Source of the DNA: Serpula lacrymans var. lacrymans S7.9 | Taxonomy: Eukaryota; Basidiomycota; Agaricomycetes; Boletales; Serpulaceae | NCBI RefSeq assembly: GCF_000218685.1 | Contig: NW_006763301.1 | Span: 992,001-1,056,000, forward strand | Length of the DNA stretch: 64,000 nucleotides | Direction of reading: 5' to 3' | In this document: positions 1 through 10,543 of the stretch, piece by piece | How the letters are laid out: each line of letters opens with the position of its first letter | Position numbering within the stretch: the stretch's first letter is position 1 | Translations under genes and position numbers: made by a program | The notes under the pieces: model-generated | What the model saw: only the letters and a program-made list of their open reading frames with translations | Told to the model about the DNA's origin: nothing | Database searches by the model: none

Positions 1-1
1 C

Positions 2-343
2 CATGCTTACCTAGAAGGGTCGATCAAAAAATTTCAAATATGGTTCGTGGATGTGGGTAGGAAATCATGGGTCAAGGCTAAAGCAGACTTGACGGACGTT
101 CATCCAACGCTGAAAGACCATCGTCTTAAGTTACCTTCTTCGCCTGGTCAACCTCCGACATGGGTGACTAAAAAGACGGCATCAATGTACAAAGGACGCG
201 AAAACAAACAAGCCAGGGGTAAGTGATTTTGCAGATTGCTGTCTTGATTGCTGTTTGAACTTTTTGGTGCAGCATTAGTGAGGGCTGGTGATCAGGGAAG
301 TTCGAGCTCGAACACTGGGAAAAAATCGGTGACTCTCCAATGA
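2..343 (+). CDS. C-terminal part of an unidentified protein (5' truncated by window edge)
   Basis: An open frame runs from the window edge with the sequence IKKFQIWFVDVGRKSWVKAK followed by a basic, polar tail. A standard intron (GTAAGT donor after base 221, CAG acceptor at about 271-273) joins to a short last exon ending at TGA 341-343, giving a Ser/Lys-rich C-terminus (GSSSSNTGKKSVTLQ). The composition looks like real coding sequence, and the splice phase keeps the frame. I do not recognise the family; the aromatic run resembles the core of small chromatin-reader folds, but that is speculation. The start lies outside the window. Confidence 0.5.
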
Positions 344-552
344 CTCGCCCCTATCGCGAGTCCTGTTGTGCACTTGTCCTGACAATTAGGGCAAATGTTC
401 GAAATCCATTACATGCCTGAGCAGAGTTTTGAAGGGAAGCTTCAGTAGACAATGTGTAGACTATGAATCTAAAGATATCCAATTACTACAATGTATTTTT
501 TGCCATGTTGTTGTAGTATCTTCAAACATCTCTCATGACCATCGATATCTAG

Positions 553-912
553 TGTCCACCAAAGTGGTATCAGATCCCGCTCACCTTTCTTCTACGAATA
601 TCACACTCTTCGAATCCACCCAACCTGTCTACGAAATACGGTTGTACCAATTCTGCTACTATTACGCCGGGTTTAGCAATTGTCCATGACACTGCAGTCG
701 TCATTCGCAAGCTGCGCGGAAAGAGAAGTGGTGTCGAAGTAGATTTCATCGATAAATCACCGGATGACGAATTCGAATCGTTCACGGAGCTCTTAGAGCA
801 AGCGTACGATGTTTACTATAGGGCAGTAGCTCGCAAATATGTGCAAAACACTGTAGCCATAAAGGAAAGACCCTCCTGTATGTATGAGAAAGAGGGCCGA
901 TCTAAATCATGA
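553..912 (+). CDS. ORF with a CENP-C/Mif2 N-terminal-like motif; possible gene remnant
   Basis: One frame is open from just after a TAG at 550-552 to a stop at 910-912. There is no in-frame ATG before the conserved part, so an upstream exon is needed or the copy is broken. Bases 721-804 encode SGVEVDFIDKSPDDEFESF followed by TELLEQA. This closely matches TGITVDYVDPDSDEFEPF VEIMKQA at the N-terminus of the CENP-C gene in this window, with about half of the residues identical. A strong donor (GTATGT at 878) and an acceptor ending at 942 would extend the frame to a stop at 1062-1064. The reading could be an exon of a second Mif2-N-type protein, or a decayed duplication of the CENP-C 5' exon. No cupin domain lies nearby, so it is not a full CENP-C. 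Confidence 0.4.
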   Translation, partial: CPPKWYQIPLTFLLRISHSSNPPNLSTKYGCTNSATITPGLAIVHDTAVVIRKLRGKRSGVEVDFIDKSPDDEFESFTELLEQAYDVYYRAVARKYVQNTVAIKERPSCMYEKEGRSKS

Positions 913-1401
913 TGCATGATGCTTGAAGCTTGAAGTCTTCAGGTTGGTACCTAGTTCTAAGCATCTGCAGAGCGTCAACTTTATGGAAGAACTCCTGGTC
1001 ATTTCCTTTTTCGAGTCCAAATTCATGTTCAACTAGTCTGTGTCGGTTCCTTTCACTCCCCTGAACTGTCGTCGTCAGCTTCGCTCATCTGTCGGTCGCA
1101 ACATCCTCTAGTCATTGCCTTTGAAAACAGTCGCGCCCTCGATTTGCTTATTTTCCACCACTGCGATCTTGCCAAAACTTTGTAGAACGATGGGGTTGGG
1201 TGCTTTCTGTTTTCTATGTATCTATTCTGGCTAGAATGTACATTAAAACCAGGACGATATTGTATGTGCATACCATGTTGTTAATTAATTCCTATATTCG
1301 GCGCATATAGGTGGACCGTAGATTATCGGTGCAAGTGACAGTAAGCATCACAAGCGTGTCGAGTCGAGTCGAGAAAATTGATAATGGACCTATGTTTACC
1401 A

Positions 1402-3092
1402 TTACGCAGTGCTGTGGATGATACCGCATCCTAAGCACCAGTCATCAAGCCAGACAGTGGCACTCTGGCCAGGGGAGATCGCTTTCTGCGGCTCGTCGAA
1501 TATTATACGGAGGTGACCGCCCCCCTCTCTGTATAGATGAACAGTACATCCAATGTCAGGCATGACGTGTCGAAATTTCATACGTGCCTTCAGACCAGCC
1601 CCATCTCGAAGAGCTTGCGGAATACTATCTGCCCAGATCCATGCCCAATTCTGGACTAGAAGGGAGCTGCAGTACAGTGCTGGGTGGTCTCTGTCAACGA
1701 GGTGCAAGATTCACGTCAATTTCACACGATGCGCACTAGGTTGATGTAGGAATACCTACGTCCCAGGAACAACATGAACCGTGTTCTTCTCAACGTCCTT
1801 TTGTGCGACGAACATCTTCTCCGGCAAACCACAGATTTTCGCACCTTGGCCAATAGTATATGTCCACAGACCTTGATGAGTTCCAAGTTCTGCTCCAGTG
1901 TTCAAATCAACGATAGGACCGGGATTTGGTGGGATGTATTGCGCTATTTCCGTAACAGTCAGAATCATGCAAAACATAACAGTGGTTTTGCACCTCACAT
2001 ATGAACTCGTGGAATTTACGCTTCTCTCCAACGAAACAAATACCCATGCTCTCCTCTCTAGCTGCTGTTGGCAACTTCCATTTGAGTGCTAGCTCTCTGA
2101 CACTTTTCTTCGTTAGATCCCCGAGAGGAAAGAGCGAATGAAGAAGTGCAGCTTCAGATATTGATGATAAATAATATGTTTGATCCTTAGTGAGATCGTG
2201 AGCACGAAGCAACCTTGGGCGACAATGTGAGGTAGAGTCGAAAGGCATCCAATCTTTACGGGCATAGTGACCTTGTGTTGTCTAAATAAGTGGGGAAAGT
2301 GGGATAATCTTCATGTGAAGGCTTACCTGTGGCAAGCCATGGGGGGTTGGACGAGGCGGGATCCTGAGTAAGATTATCAATCAGTGCGCCAAATTTCACT
2401 TCCCTGAAGAATATGGTAAATTCAGCAAAGTGACTAACTGAAATATCACTTACTTATTACACCAGACGTCAGGATTTGGTGTGGCACCCATCTCCCATGT
2501 TCTGAGAGACGGCTCAAAGACGCGTGTCCAGTATTCTCGAGATAAATCAACCTGGACAGTGATGAGCTCATGTTAGAAAAAGAAAAAGGAAGTATATTAG
2601 GTTCATACCAAACGGCAAGGTATGTCTAGCAGCGCGCATACCCGTTGTACGTCCTCCCAGTCCTTTTCCCACTCACAACCATGGTCAGAGCCAGACTCGT
2701 CTCGGGTATCCCAGTTCCGCATAAAAACAGCCGATAGGTCATAATTCTGACAGCCAAAGATCGATATTTGGTGGTGTAGGTGATGGGCTGACGTACCTTT
2801 TCTGCCAGGATTTTTGCAGTTACAGAAGAATCGACACCTCCAGACATAGCCACGACCACTACACGACGAAGAAAAAAAATGTAAAATTTGACAATCATGT
2901 GAATTGAGACCAAGCTTCACCTTTGTCACCAGGGATAGGCTGCTTGTTCCCATGATATCGTCTGTAATGTAGTTCCTTGATAGATGGTCTCTGTGTAAAA
3001 TACCTACACCGCTGAGCTGCTACGCTCAGGTTGGTGGCACGTCTAATGATCATGTCCAAGCGTGACCTCGACGCGTGACCAATGTGACTCAT
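1402..3092 (-). CDS. MTU1: Mitochondrial tRNA-specific 2-thiouridylase (MTU1/Slm3/MnmA family)
   Basis: It catalyses ATP-dependent 2-thiolation of the wobble uridine of mitochondrial tRNAs for Lys, Glu and Gln. Eight exons on the minus strand: 3092-2921, 2858-2797, 2746-2609, 2551-2454, 2403-2327, 2271-1999, 1943-1760, 1690-1402 (1293 bases, 430 aa). Visible family motifs in order are the PP-loop [38 protein letters not shown] with the first catalytic Cys, ATGHYAR, DQTYYL, and MGICFVGE with the second Cys that carries the persulfide, then [14 protein letters not shown] and PGTDHPALY. The N-terminus is Arg/Ser-rich with few acidic residues, as in a mitochondrial presequence. A second in-frame ATG at 3053 would give 417 aa and an equally good presequence. 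It is divergent from CENP-C with about 105 bases between the starts. Confidence 0.95.
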
Positions 3093-3197
3093 TAACGCGT
3101 CTTGATCTTGTTTAATATTCCCACGCCCTACTTTACTGCCACACCCTGTCACAGTACTAAGACATCGAGGTCGCTGTCGAGCTCATCGTCCGCAACG
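3093..3197. promoter_or_regulatory. Short shared promoter between MTU1 and CENP-C genes
   Basis: Only about 105 bases separate the chosen ATG of the minus-strand thiouridylase from the ATG of CENP-C. Transcription start sites of both genes must lie in or overlap this interval. No TATA box is evident. In-frame ATGs upstream of both starts (for example 3102 on the plus strand) mean the exact boundaries could shift. Confidence 0.45.
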
Positions 3198-5200
3198 ATG
3201 CCGCGAGAACCTGAACGCAGAAAATCAAGCATAGGAAGTCGCAGGGGCCCTCCAAAACGACATATCCCATTTCGCGGCGACGACCTAGGCCTGGGCAAGA
3301 AGACAGGCATTACTGTTGACTATGTTGACCCGGACTCGGATGAATTCGAGCCTTTTGTAGAGATCATGAAACAGGCAGACAAAAGACCCCAACCACAAGT
3401 AAAGACAAAGAAGAAGAAGGTATCTCTCGCCCCACCTTTGGAGCTCGATGAGGATGGAGAAATGTCTATGGATCTCGCAGAAAGTGAGCGTGCAAGCATA
3501 TCATCATGCACGCAACTCACCATTTCATACAGGCAATCAAGGCAGTCCTTTGGCATACTTCACGAATGCGCATAGATCAATTGCTCCGAATAGCATTAAC
3601 AGAATTGGATCCTCCTCTCGCGCCATTCCACGCGTTTCCGATGTCGATTATGACCAAGTACCTTCCCCTCGACCCCGTTCTTCTCTATACTCCAGACGCT
3701 CTTCTTTGGCAAATGGCGCAGGCCCATCGAACCTTTCAACATCTCACACTGCACTCGATCCAGAACTAGGCTTTGAGGACGCAGACGGCGGGTTTGATGA
3801 CTACGAGCCTCCAGAGAATAATGCATCCCCTGAAGTCAGTCCGAGAAGAACAAGCTTTACGCAAATAGATCAGGATGGTGAAGATGAGGAGGAAGCTGCG
3901 GCAATAGAAGAGGACATTATCAGTCGCCCTCAGTCTTCGAGGAAGGGGAAGGGGAGGGCAGATCCGACTGTTAATGATGATATCGAGCAAGGTAGTGATG
4001 AGAATGTCGAAGATGAAATAGCTCGAGGACTGGAAGATGTAGACAACGGTGAAGCAGATGCAGAGGAGGACCCAGAGAATGACCCACCTGCTAAGAAGAC
4101 TCGAACAGAAGAAGAGCAAACGAAGAAATCAAAGGGGCGACCAAAGAAGGCCGACAAGGTGATGCAAAGTGCTGAACGTAAGTGTTTTGAGCGTCGTGTG
4201 TACATACTACTTATCTTTTTTGTACAGGATCGCCAGATCCACAAGAAGTTCGACGCGGAAAGCGACATCGATATCAGCCCCTGGAGTATTGGCGTCAGGA
4301 GCGCGTAAAGTATGGTCGTAGGGACTCGGGAGTCACACTTGTGCCGCAGATCAAGGAAATTATACGAGTTCCAAAAGAGCCTATAGTTACACTGGGGAAA
4401 GTGTCAAAGAAGCGGAAACGACCATCGAATCCTAAGAATCCTGAAGAAGGATGGGATGACAACACGGAAACAATGGGGATCGTCAAGGACTATGTTACAG
4501 GCGAAGAAGTTGAGAGACGTGAGTGGACGTCTATACTGGTCAATTTTGATATTAATTTACTGATCTGGCTATTTGTCAGGTGTTGCGTGGACCAGTAAGA
4601 TGGTACAGCCAAAGCAAGCAGCAAATAGTGATTGGTTGTTCCAAAAAATATTTGGAGACGGGGATTTCATAGCAGCTGGTCAACTTGTGATACCACCAAA
4701 AGGTCGTAAACCAAGTAAAGGCTCAAAAGACAACACATACGTTCGTATCATGTTTATCATAAAAATATCTAATTCCGAACTTAACCTCATAGGTCTTCTA
4801 TGTGGTTGAGGGTGCAATTAGTCTCCAAATACACGAAACCGACCTTGTCCTTGCAACAGGTGGTATGTTTCTTGTTCCTCGTGGTAAGTCTCAGTTCACC
4901 TCCAAGATACGTGCCGCTTGTTTACTTGGGCTACTAGGCAACACATATTTTATCGAGAATATCTGTGATCGTAACGCCAAACTCTTTTTCACCCAAGCCC
5001 GGAAGGTTCCGATGTCAGACGAAGAGTTCTCAGACCGCATGGCGCAGTCAGTCCCACCTTCTGTCAGACCAAGGTTTTCTGATTCTGCTGGGCCCTCAGT
5101 GGACCCCCGTGGAGGAAAGTCTTCTAGTGCTGCCGTACCACCAGTGAAGAAGGAGAAGAAGGGTACAGGAAACAAGAGAGCAGCTTCGACGAAAGTCTGA
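3198..5200 (+). CDS. MIF2: Inner kinetochore protein CENP-C / Mif2
   Basis: CENP-C binds the CENP-A nucleosome and links centromeric chromatin to the outer kinetochore. Exons: 3198-3483, 3533-4177, 4228-4518, 4580-4740, 4793-4883, 4938-5200 (1737 bases, 578 aa). The N-terminus carries the fungal Mif2-N type motif (KKTGITVDYVDPDSDEFEPF, bases about 3297-3377). A long acidic/basic disordered middle follows. The CENP-C signature RRGKRHRYQPLEYWRQER crosses exon 3 at about 4250-4305. The C-terminal dimerising cupin fold spans exons 4-6 (DGDFIAAGQLVIPPKG, VFYVVEGAISLQI, GGMFLVPRGNTYFIEN, FFTQARK). A Lys-rich tail ends the protein. ATG 3198 was chosen because MPREPERRKSS begins the conserved part; ATG 3102 is in frame but would add a low-complexity Ser-rich leader. 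All junctions keep frame. Confidence 0.95.
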
Positions 5201-5524
5201 CACATCATAACTTGAGCCTGTAAAAACCCTTCATGTACAGCACTGATTTTCGAGGTACATACTTCATTATCATTTGACTTATTGATTTACCCCAGTCACA
5301 TTCCATGTATCTCACATCTCACACGGCCGTGTCACTGAGGGATTATACCGTTGGATTTCAGCGTGTATGCTTGCGTTAAAGCCGGTAGGCAGCTTTTACA
5401 TTTTCTAATGTCACTCCGTTGTGATTGTCAAGACCACGTGATTGTGATTTGAGGACATGGTATGTACTGATAGGGACTTATAAACAAGTTCACGTAGAAA
5501 GACAAAAGTTGCATACCTATGAGA

Positions 5525-7127
5525 TTATAAATCAAGAGTAACGACTTCACTAGAATACCCCATTTGAAGCAGAAGGCAAAGTCTGCTAGAACACTCATCC
5601 CAGGAAGCCTCACAGACATCCTCTACGGGTATATTACTAAGGTCGACAGGAACCACTCGTGCAGAACTTAAATAGGGCGGGTTAGATCCCAGCCGCATGT
5701 GTCCGTTGTGTCCGCGATAGTCATACGGGAAAATGCACGCTTGCAGGCCATCTGCACCGAGCCAAAATGCGCGGCGAGAGCTCAGAGTTGCATTTAGATG
5801 CCATGCGTGGTTGAGTCCTTTCCATTTTATCTCGTATTTTCGGATGCACGAATCGTCCAGTGATGAATAGTCCCGATCGCCGCTGTCGATAATTTGCATA
5901 TGGTCTCCAAAGTATATAACGAGCGGCCCCTCGTGGCGACCCGTTGAAGAGTTCCAAATTATGGGACTGATAGGGTTACGGTACATTCGGTGAGATGGGC
6001 ATGGTGAAGGAAGAGGCTGCTGCCAAATAGGATTGGTCGGGATAGGTGTAGTACCATGCGAGAATTTAGTTGCTGGGTCTGGAATATCGGATATGGCTAC
6101 AGCATTTGGATTGAAAACTAGCATAGAACGCTCAGAAAGAAAATATACACGACGCTGCAACAAAGTAATATAGGGATAAATATTTTTGCTGGGATTTCAA
6201 GCCACCATACTCACGTATAATTCGGGACCTAGTAACTCAGAGTTAACATCAATAACAAGCCCTTGGTGATTTGAATCGGAAGTGCTACGGATATGCACGG
6301 AACCGGCTAATAAATCCGGGATTGCAGCCCACAAGTTTCCTGATGCAGACAAAACGCAAGTGTCTGAGACAGAGTTGTGAGGTATGTCGACGATCAATAT
6401 CTTCTCGAAAGAATGGTTTTGCATGTTGAGACGGAACATTCCAAGTTTAGTGTAATGTGATTCAGGCGACCTAGGTCATATGATTATTCACCGGTATACT
6501 ACCCAGAAGGGAGATAAAAGACTCACCCCACATTCAACATGATGATACTAACCAAAATTAGAACGTTGTGTTCAGAATCGAAAGCAAGAGACATTCGTTG
6601 TCTCATGCTACGTCCCCGACCTCCATATTGGAGACTACTCTCTGTACATATGGGTTCATGAGAATCGATAGTATGCAGATGCAACAACCCCTTGAAGCCA
6701 AGAAGAACGACAAACTGCCCCCCAGGTATTAGTTGGATAGTGCGCACCCCTGGGAGATAGGGAAACCTCCTAATTGTACGAGGAACTATGAGATCAGAGC
6801 AACAACTACGTTCCAGGCGAGCTGCAGTTATGACGCGTTTCCTGAGCTCCGCAGACGACATGGTAGGTAAATCTACGCCAACCCGACAACGTGCCAAAGG
6901 AGCGATTGATAGGATATCGCGGTATGCATGATCCCAGACAAAGCGCTCATTCATAAGATCGTTTAGAAGTTTACATGTCTATTCGACGCATAAAGGAAGC
7001 TCAGCAGAAACATATTAATGAGCACGATAGCGGCACGCACCCTCTCCAAGTTCAAGATGTCACGAACAGGAAGATACAGAGATATCTCTAGCCATATGTC
7101 TGGCTTCAGGTAGCCCAGAAGTTGCAT
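5525..7127 (-). CDS. F-box protein, probable SCF substrate receptor of basidiomycete type
   Basis: F-box proteins recruit targets to Skp1-Cullin-F-box ubiquitin ligases. Exons on the minus strand: 7127-7041, 6978-6527, 6470-6215, 6154-5525 (1425 bases, 474 aa). The F-box is at the extreme N-terminus (MQLLGYLKPDIWLEISLYLP, then VRDILNLERTCKLLND across the first intron). The remaining roughly 430 residues contain repeated hydrophobic beta-like strands (QLIPGGQFVVLLGFKGLLHL and others), which suggests a propeller-like C-terminal region, but no WD signature is clear. Basidiomycetes carry large lineage-specific families of such proteins, so the substrate cannot be inferred. The upstream extension of the frame begins with GTG, so ATG 7127 is the start. 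It is divergent from the DTD gene. Confidence 0.85.
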
Positions 7128-7374
7128 GGTGTCAAAGATGCTTGATAAGGCGGTCCTTGCTGACTGGATATGCACCTTTGTGTGGGACTTGCGTTGTGCA
7201 AAACATAGCCTTCATTACGGATACTGTAAGCTGAACTTCAGGCTGAGGCATATGACTGGCGGATGCCGAAAACTGGACCGTTTGAATTTTGATAGCCGCT
7301 CCTTCAACGTCCCGTTCCGTGTCCCCAGTGTGCACTGGCACGATCATAAAGACTTTCATATCAATAACGCTCAA
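7128..7374. promoter_or_regulatory. Shared intergenic promoter between F-box gene and DTD gene
   Basis: A 247-base interval separates the two divergent ATGs. No convincing TATA element or repeated operator-like site was seen. Its assignment as a promoter follows only from the divergent arrangement. Confidence 0.4.
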
Positions 7375-8316
7375 ATGCGAGCAGTCGTTCAACGCGTTGC
7401 ATCTGCTTCTGTGACAGGTAAAGGAGCTTCTTAATGAACATCATGATTTGGAGGAATAACGAAAGCCCACAGTCAACAATGAAGTAATTTCCCAGATTTC
7501 TCGAGGTCTGATGGTCCTCGTTGGCATTGGCACCGGTGCGTTCAGTAAACGGTTGCTTGCTCGTACATGGGCGTCCTCATGTCTGATTGAGGAATTGTCG
7601 GATCAAGATAGATGATACTCTTACTGATGTTGAAACACTGTCCAATAAGATGTAAATGATAGTTATCATAATATCAGTATCACGCTGATCTGCGTTCCAC
7701 TCTTTTTTCAGTTTGTCACTACGTGTTTTCTCAGATGCAAATAGTGCCATGTGGAAAGCCAGTGTCAAGGACATACAAGGAGAAATTCTATGCGTATCTC
7801 AGTTCACACTAATGGCCAACACCACAAAGGGGAACAAACCGGATTTTCACCGTGCCATGGTACGTAGATCTCTTCTCACAGATCCCACGACTCCTAGAAT
7901 CCGTATCTGATTCAAGATCACTATTTTTCAAGTCTACAGATCTGTCGCGGCAGCTCTATTCCACGTTTTTAGAAAGAATGCGACAACGCTACGTCCCTGA
8001 CAAGATAAAAGGTGAGTTAATATAGCACTGAATACTCGCGGCTACTTAATCGTCTTAGACGGTCAATTTGGAGCTATGATGGATGTCAGTTTAACTAACG
8101 AAGTATGTGTTACATGCACCTGTATTTGACCTGTTCTCAGTGCACTGACTTCACTGTTTCCTTGGCATGCAGGGACCTATCACGTTTACTTTGGATTCAC
8201 GGAAGTTTGAGTACATTGATAGTGCCAGCGGTAATAATTCAACAAAGAAAGTGAAGGCAGACAAGGAGAATCTTTCTAAATACGCTGAAGGGGAGTCTAT
8301 GCCAGAAGGAAATTAA
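7375..8316 (+). CDS. DTD1: D-aminoacyl-tRNA deacylase (DTD1 family)
   Basis: It hydrolyses D-aminoacyl-tRNAs (and Gly-tRNA(Ala)) so that D-amino acids do not enter translation. Seven small exons: 7375-7417, 7473-7535, 7612-7651, 7712-7859, 7933-8011, 8059-8102, 8173-8316 (561 bases, 186 aa). Landmarks are the N-terminal MRAVVQRVASASVTVN, RGLMVLVGIGTDDT, NKILSLRVFSDA, the active-site motif VSQFTLMANTTKGNKPDFH (SQxT type), the AMSTDLSRQLY helix and FGAMMDVSLTNEGPITFTLDS. The family usually ends near residue 150-160; here about 30 polar, Lys-rich residues follow. It is convergent with PGS1, with only about 157 bases between the stops. Confidence 0.93.
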
Positions 8317-8473
8317 ATGTCCGCAGATGGATGGACGAAAAACCACTGGCCACGATACTGGATAACGAGCACAGCTAATTACAAACTAAGTGATACCAGT
8401 TTATTGTTGGTATGTGAGTGGAGCAAATGTATATTCTAGCGTGATATCGAAATACGCAGAAACTAGACATACG

Positions 8474-10269
8474 TTATAGCATACCTCCTACAAGACCCAC
8501 AATAGCCTTCGTCCTCCAGCGAACTTTCCTTTCATCACCTTTCCAGGGGACTGCCCAATGCCTCAATCCTACTACCTCTTGGCGAAGCGTGTGTCTCAAG
8601 GCCTCTGAGGAGGTCATCATGATGAAAGATAGCTCAGTGTCCAGATGAGATGAGCGTGAGTTGAGATTCGTGGAGCCGAAAAGTGTGAGCACTGGGGTGG
8701 TATCGGGTGACGGAGATAACCAAATGCCTAAGGAGATTGCGGAGGTCGGGAACGAGGAAAGCGCACACAATCATAGAACCTACCTTTTGCGTGATAAGTC
8801 CATCCGTCTTTCTCCCACTCCTTCAACCGTACATCGTTATTAAGTGATTTTCCCGTCGATGATATTCTCCCTGCGGCTCGTGCAGCTCTCATGAACCGCT
8901 GTTCCAAAAGCGTGTATCCTTCTGGAATTAGTCCCGAGAGTCCACCTGAGCCATAAAATCCATTTGCCTAGATATATCTTCAGTGACATGCGCGGAAATT
9001 GAAACCATGCTTGTTCGTTCACCTTTGGGCTTGCGGCAATAATATCGCATCCAATAGATGAGTTGAGCACTAAATCCTGATAAGGTTTGTACAAACCGAA
9101 GTAACCGCTTGTTAGGTCCATGGATGGGTTACTGGATTCAATACATCGTTGAGAATTGAGATGTTCAAAGAGTAGCGATAGACTTTGTTCTTCCTCACGA
9201 ATGTTGAACTGACCCGCCTGTATGACGGGAAATAGTAAAACATCGTTACCGGAGGCGCCTTTGAGCTCTGGCGAGCAAAGTGAAGCAGACAAGTTAGAAT
9301 ACTGAAGCTTTTTCAGAGCGCTTTCAGCTTTCGACTGGAAATTCCACGGTCCTATGTCACGGTTAAGCCATTCAAGAGAATGTCCATTTGTAGTATTTGA
9401 AGGAAGCAATCGATAAGAAAAGTTTGAGATTGTTCGTAGGAACGAGAAACAATAGTTTGTCAAAGCAGGTTGGGCCGAGAAATGGAAGTAGCGATCTTGT
9501 CGATCCGTAAAGTAAGACTTGTTGAGGTTTGCGCTTGGCAAGGCTATAGTCCGCATATTGAAACGTTTTGGAAACCAACGTACCGACTCACCCACTTATG
9601 ATGACCTCGTCATCAGCCCCATAAATTTTAGCATGCCATGTTCCCCACCCTTCGTTGAATCGCGGGGGCACCATTTCCGCCATAACACCTTTCAGCTTGG
9701 GACTGCGGAAAAGAGAGATGTGTATCCTATCTTGATACTGGCGCAGTAGAGGCAAGAGAGAGAGAATTGGAGAGGAGGGTCCTGGACGAGTGGACCTGTT
9801 GTAATCCAGTGTGAGATAGACATGAAGGTCTGGATTTCTCGACAGTGCCAAGTCTAGAGTGTCTATCTAGATGTCATTAAGTGAAGCGCACGCAAAAAAC
9901 ACGATGGATTCGCGCACAAGCTCATTTTCTGAAGATCCAATGTACAAAGAGGACAGGAATATTCGTTTCCGGGCTCGGAGAATGATGTTCTGAAGGCCAA
10001 TGGGTATTTTCGAAGTGGAAGGAGTTCGGTTCTGATGTACTTACTAGGAGACTTCGATAGAAATCAGCAGGTTCAGAGAGCACGCGCACGCTTTGTGAGG
10101 GTAATGAAAAGCACGGCTGTTTCGCGGCCAAAGAAGACGCGAAGTCACGAATGGTCGGGTCCAAGCGAGATGTGGTGATGCTGTGTATACGCTGGGCATC
10201 ATGCAACCTGTAAGACCAGCTCCTAGGTAAACGCAGTCTTTTCGCACTGAGCTGGGCAATGGCAAGCAT
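8474..10269 (-). CDS. PGS1: CDP-diacylglycerol-glycerol-3-phosphate 3-phosphatidyltransferase (PGS1)
   Basis: It makes phosphatidylglycerophosphate from CDP-diacylglycerol and glycerol-3-phosphate, the committed step of cardiolipin synthesis in the mitochondrial inner membrane. It belongs to the phospholipase D superfamily, and both HxK half-sites are visible. The first is TWHAKIYGADDEVIISGANL (exon junction near 9592/9533). The second is GWTYHAKG followed after the last intron by IWLSPSPDTTPVLTLFGS and TNLNSRSSHLDTELSFIM. The N-terminus (MLAIAQLSAKRLRLPRSW) is Arg-rich, as in a mitochondrial presequence. Upstream codons are open but begin with TTG, so ATG 10269 is preferred. Early exons: 10269-10045, 9989-9903, 9866-9592, then from 9533. 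An IFLSSLYIGSSENEL segment matches the start of the first PLD domain. The stop is at 8474-8476. Confidence 0.92.
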
Positions 10270-10543
10270 TGGACGGCTGCAGGATATTCGGTTCAAAATT
10301 TGAAGAATACGAAATCCGCGAATGTTTTGTGGCTGAGCGCTGAGCGAACATGTTAAGAAGCGAGCTGACAAAGATAACTCCTTTTGGACTTGCTTATCTT
10401 GACGTCTTCAGATCCTTGTGGCTGGGATATTAATGGCGGCGGGATTACAGGTGGTTCATTTACTTCACGTTGAGGGCTGCCTCCAGCACACCTTCTGACA
10501 AAAAGCCTGCAAGCTGTTTCTGTCCTGAACCACAACAATTGCT
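10270..10543. promoter_or_regulatory. Shared intergenic promoter between PGS1 and Asi-like RING gene
   Basis: About 274 bases separate the two divergent ATGs. A 61-codon open frame on the minus strand (10353-10538) lies here but is out of phase with PGS1 and has no recognisable content. The promoter role is inferred from arrangement only. Confidence 0.4.
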
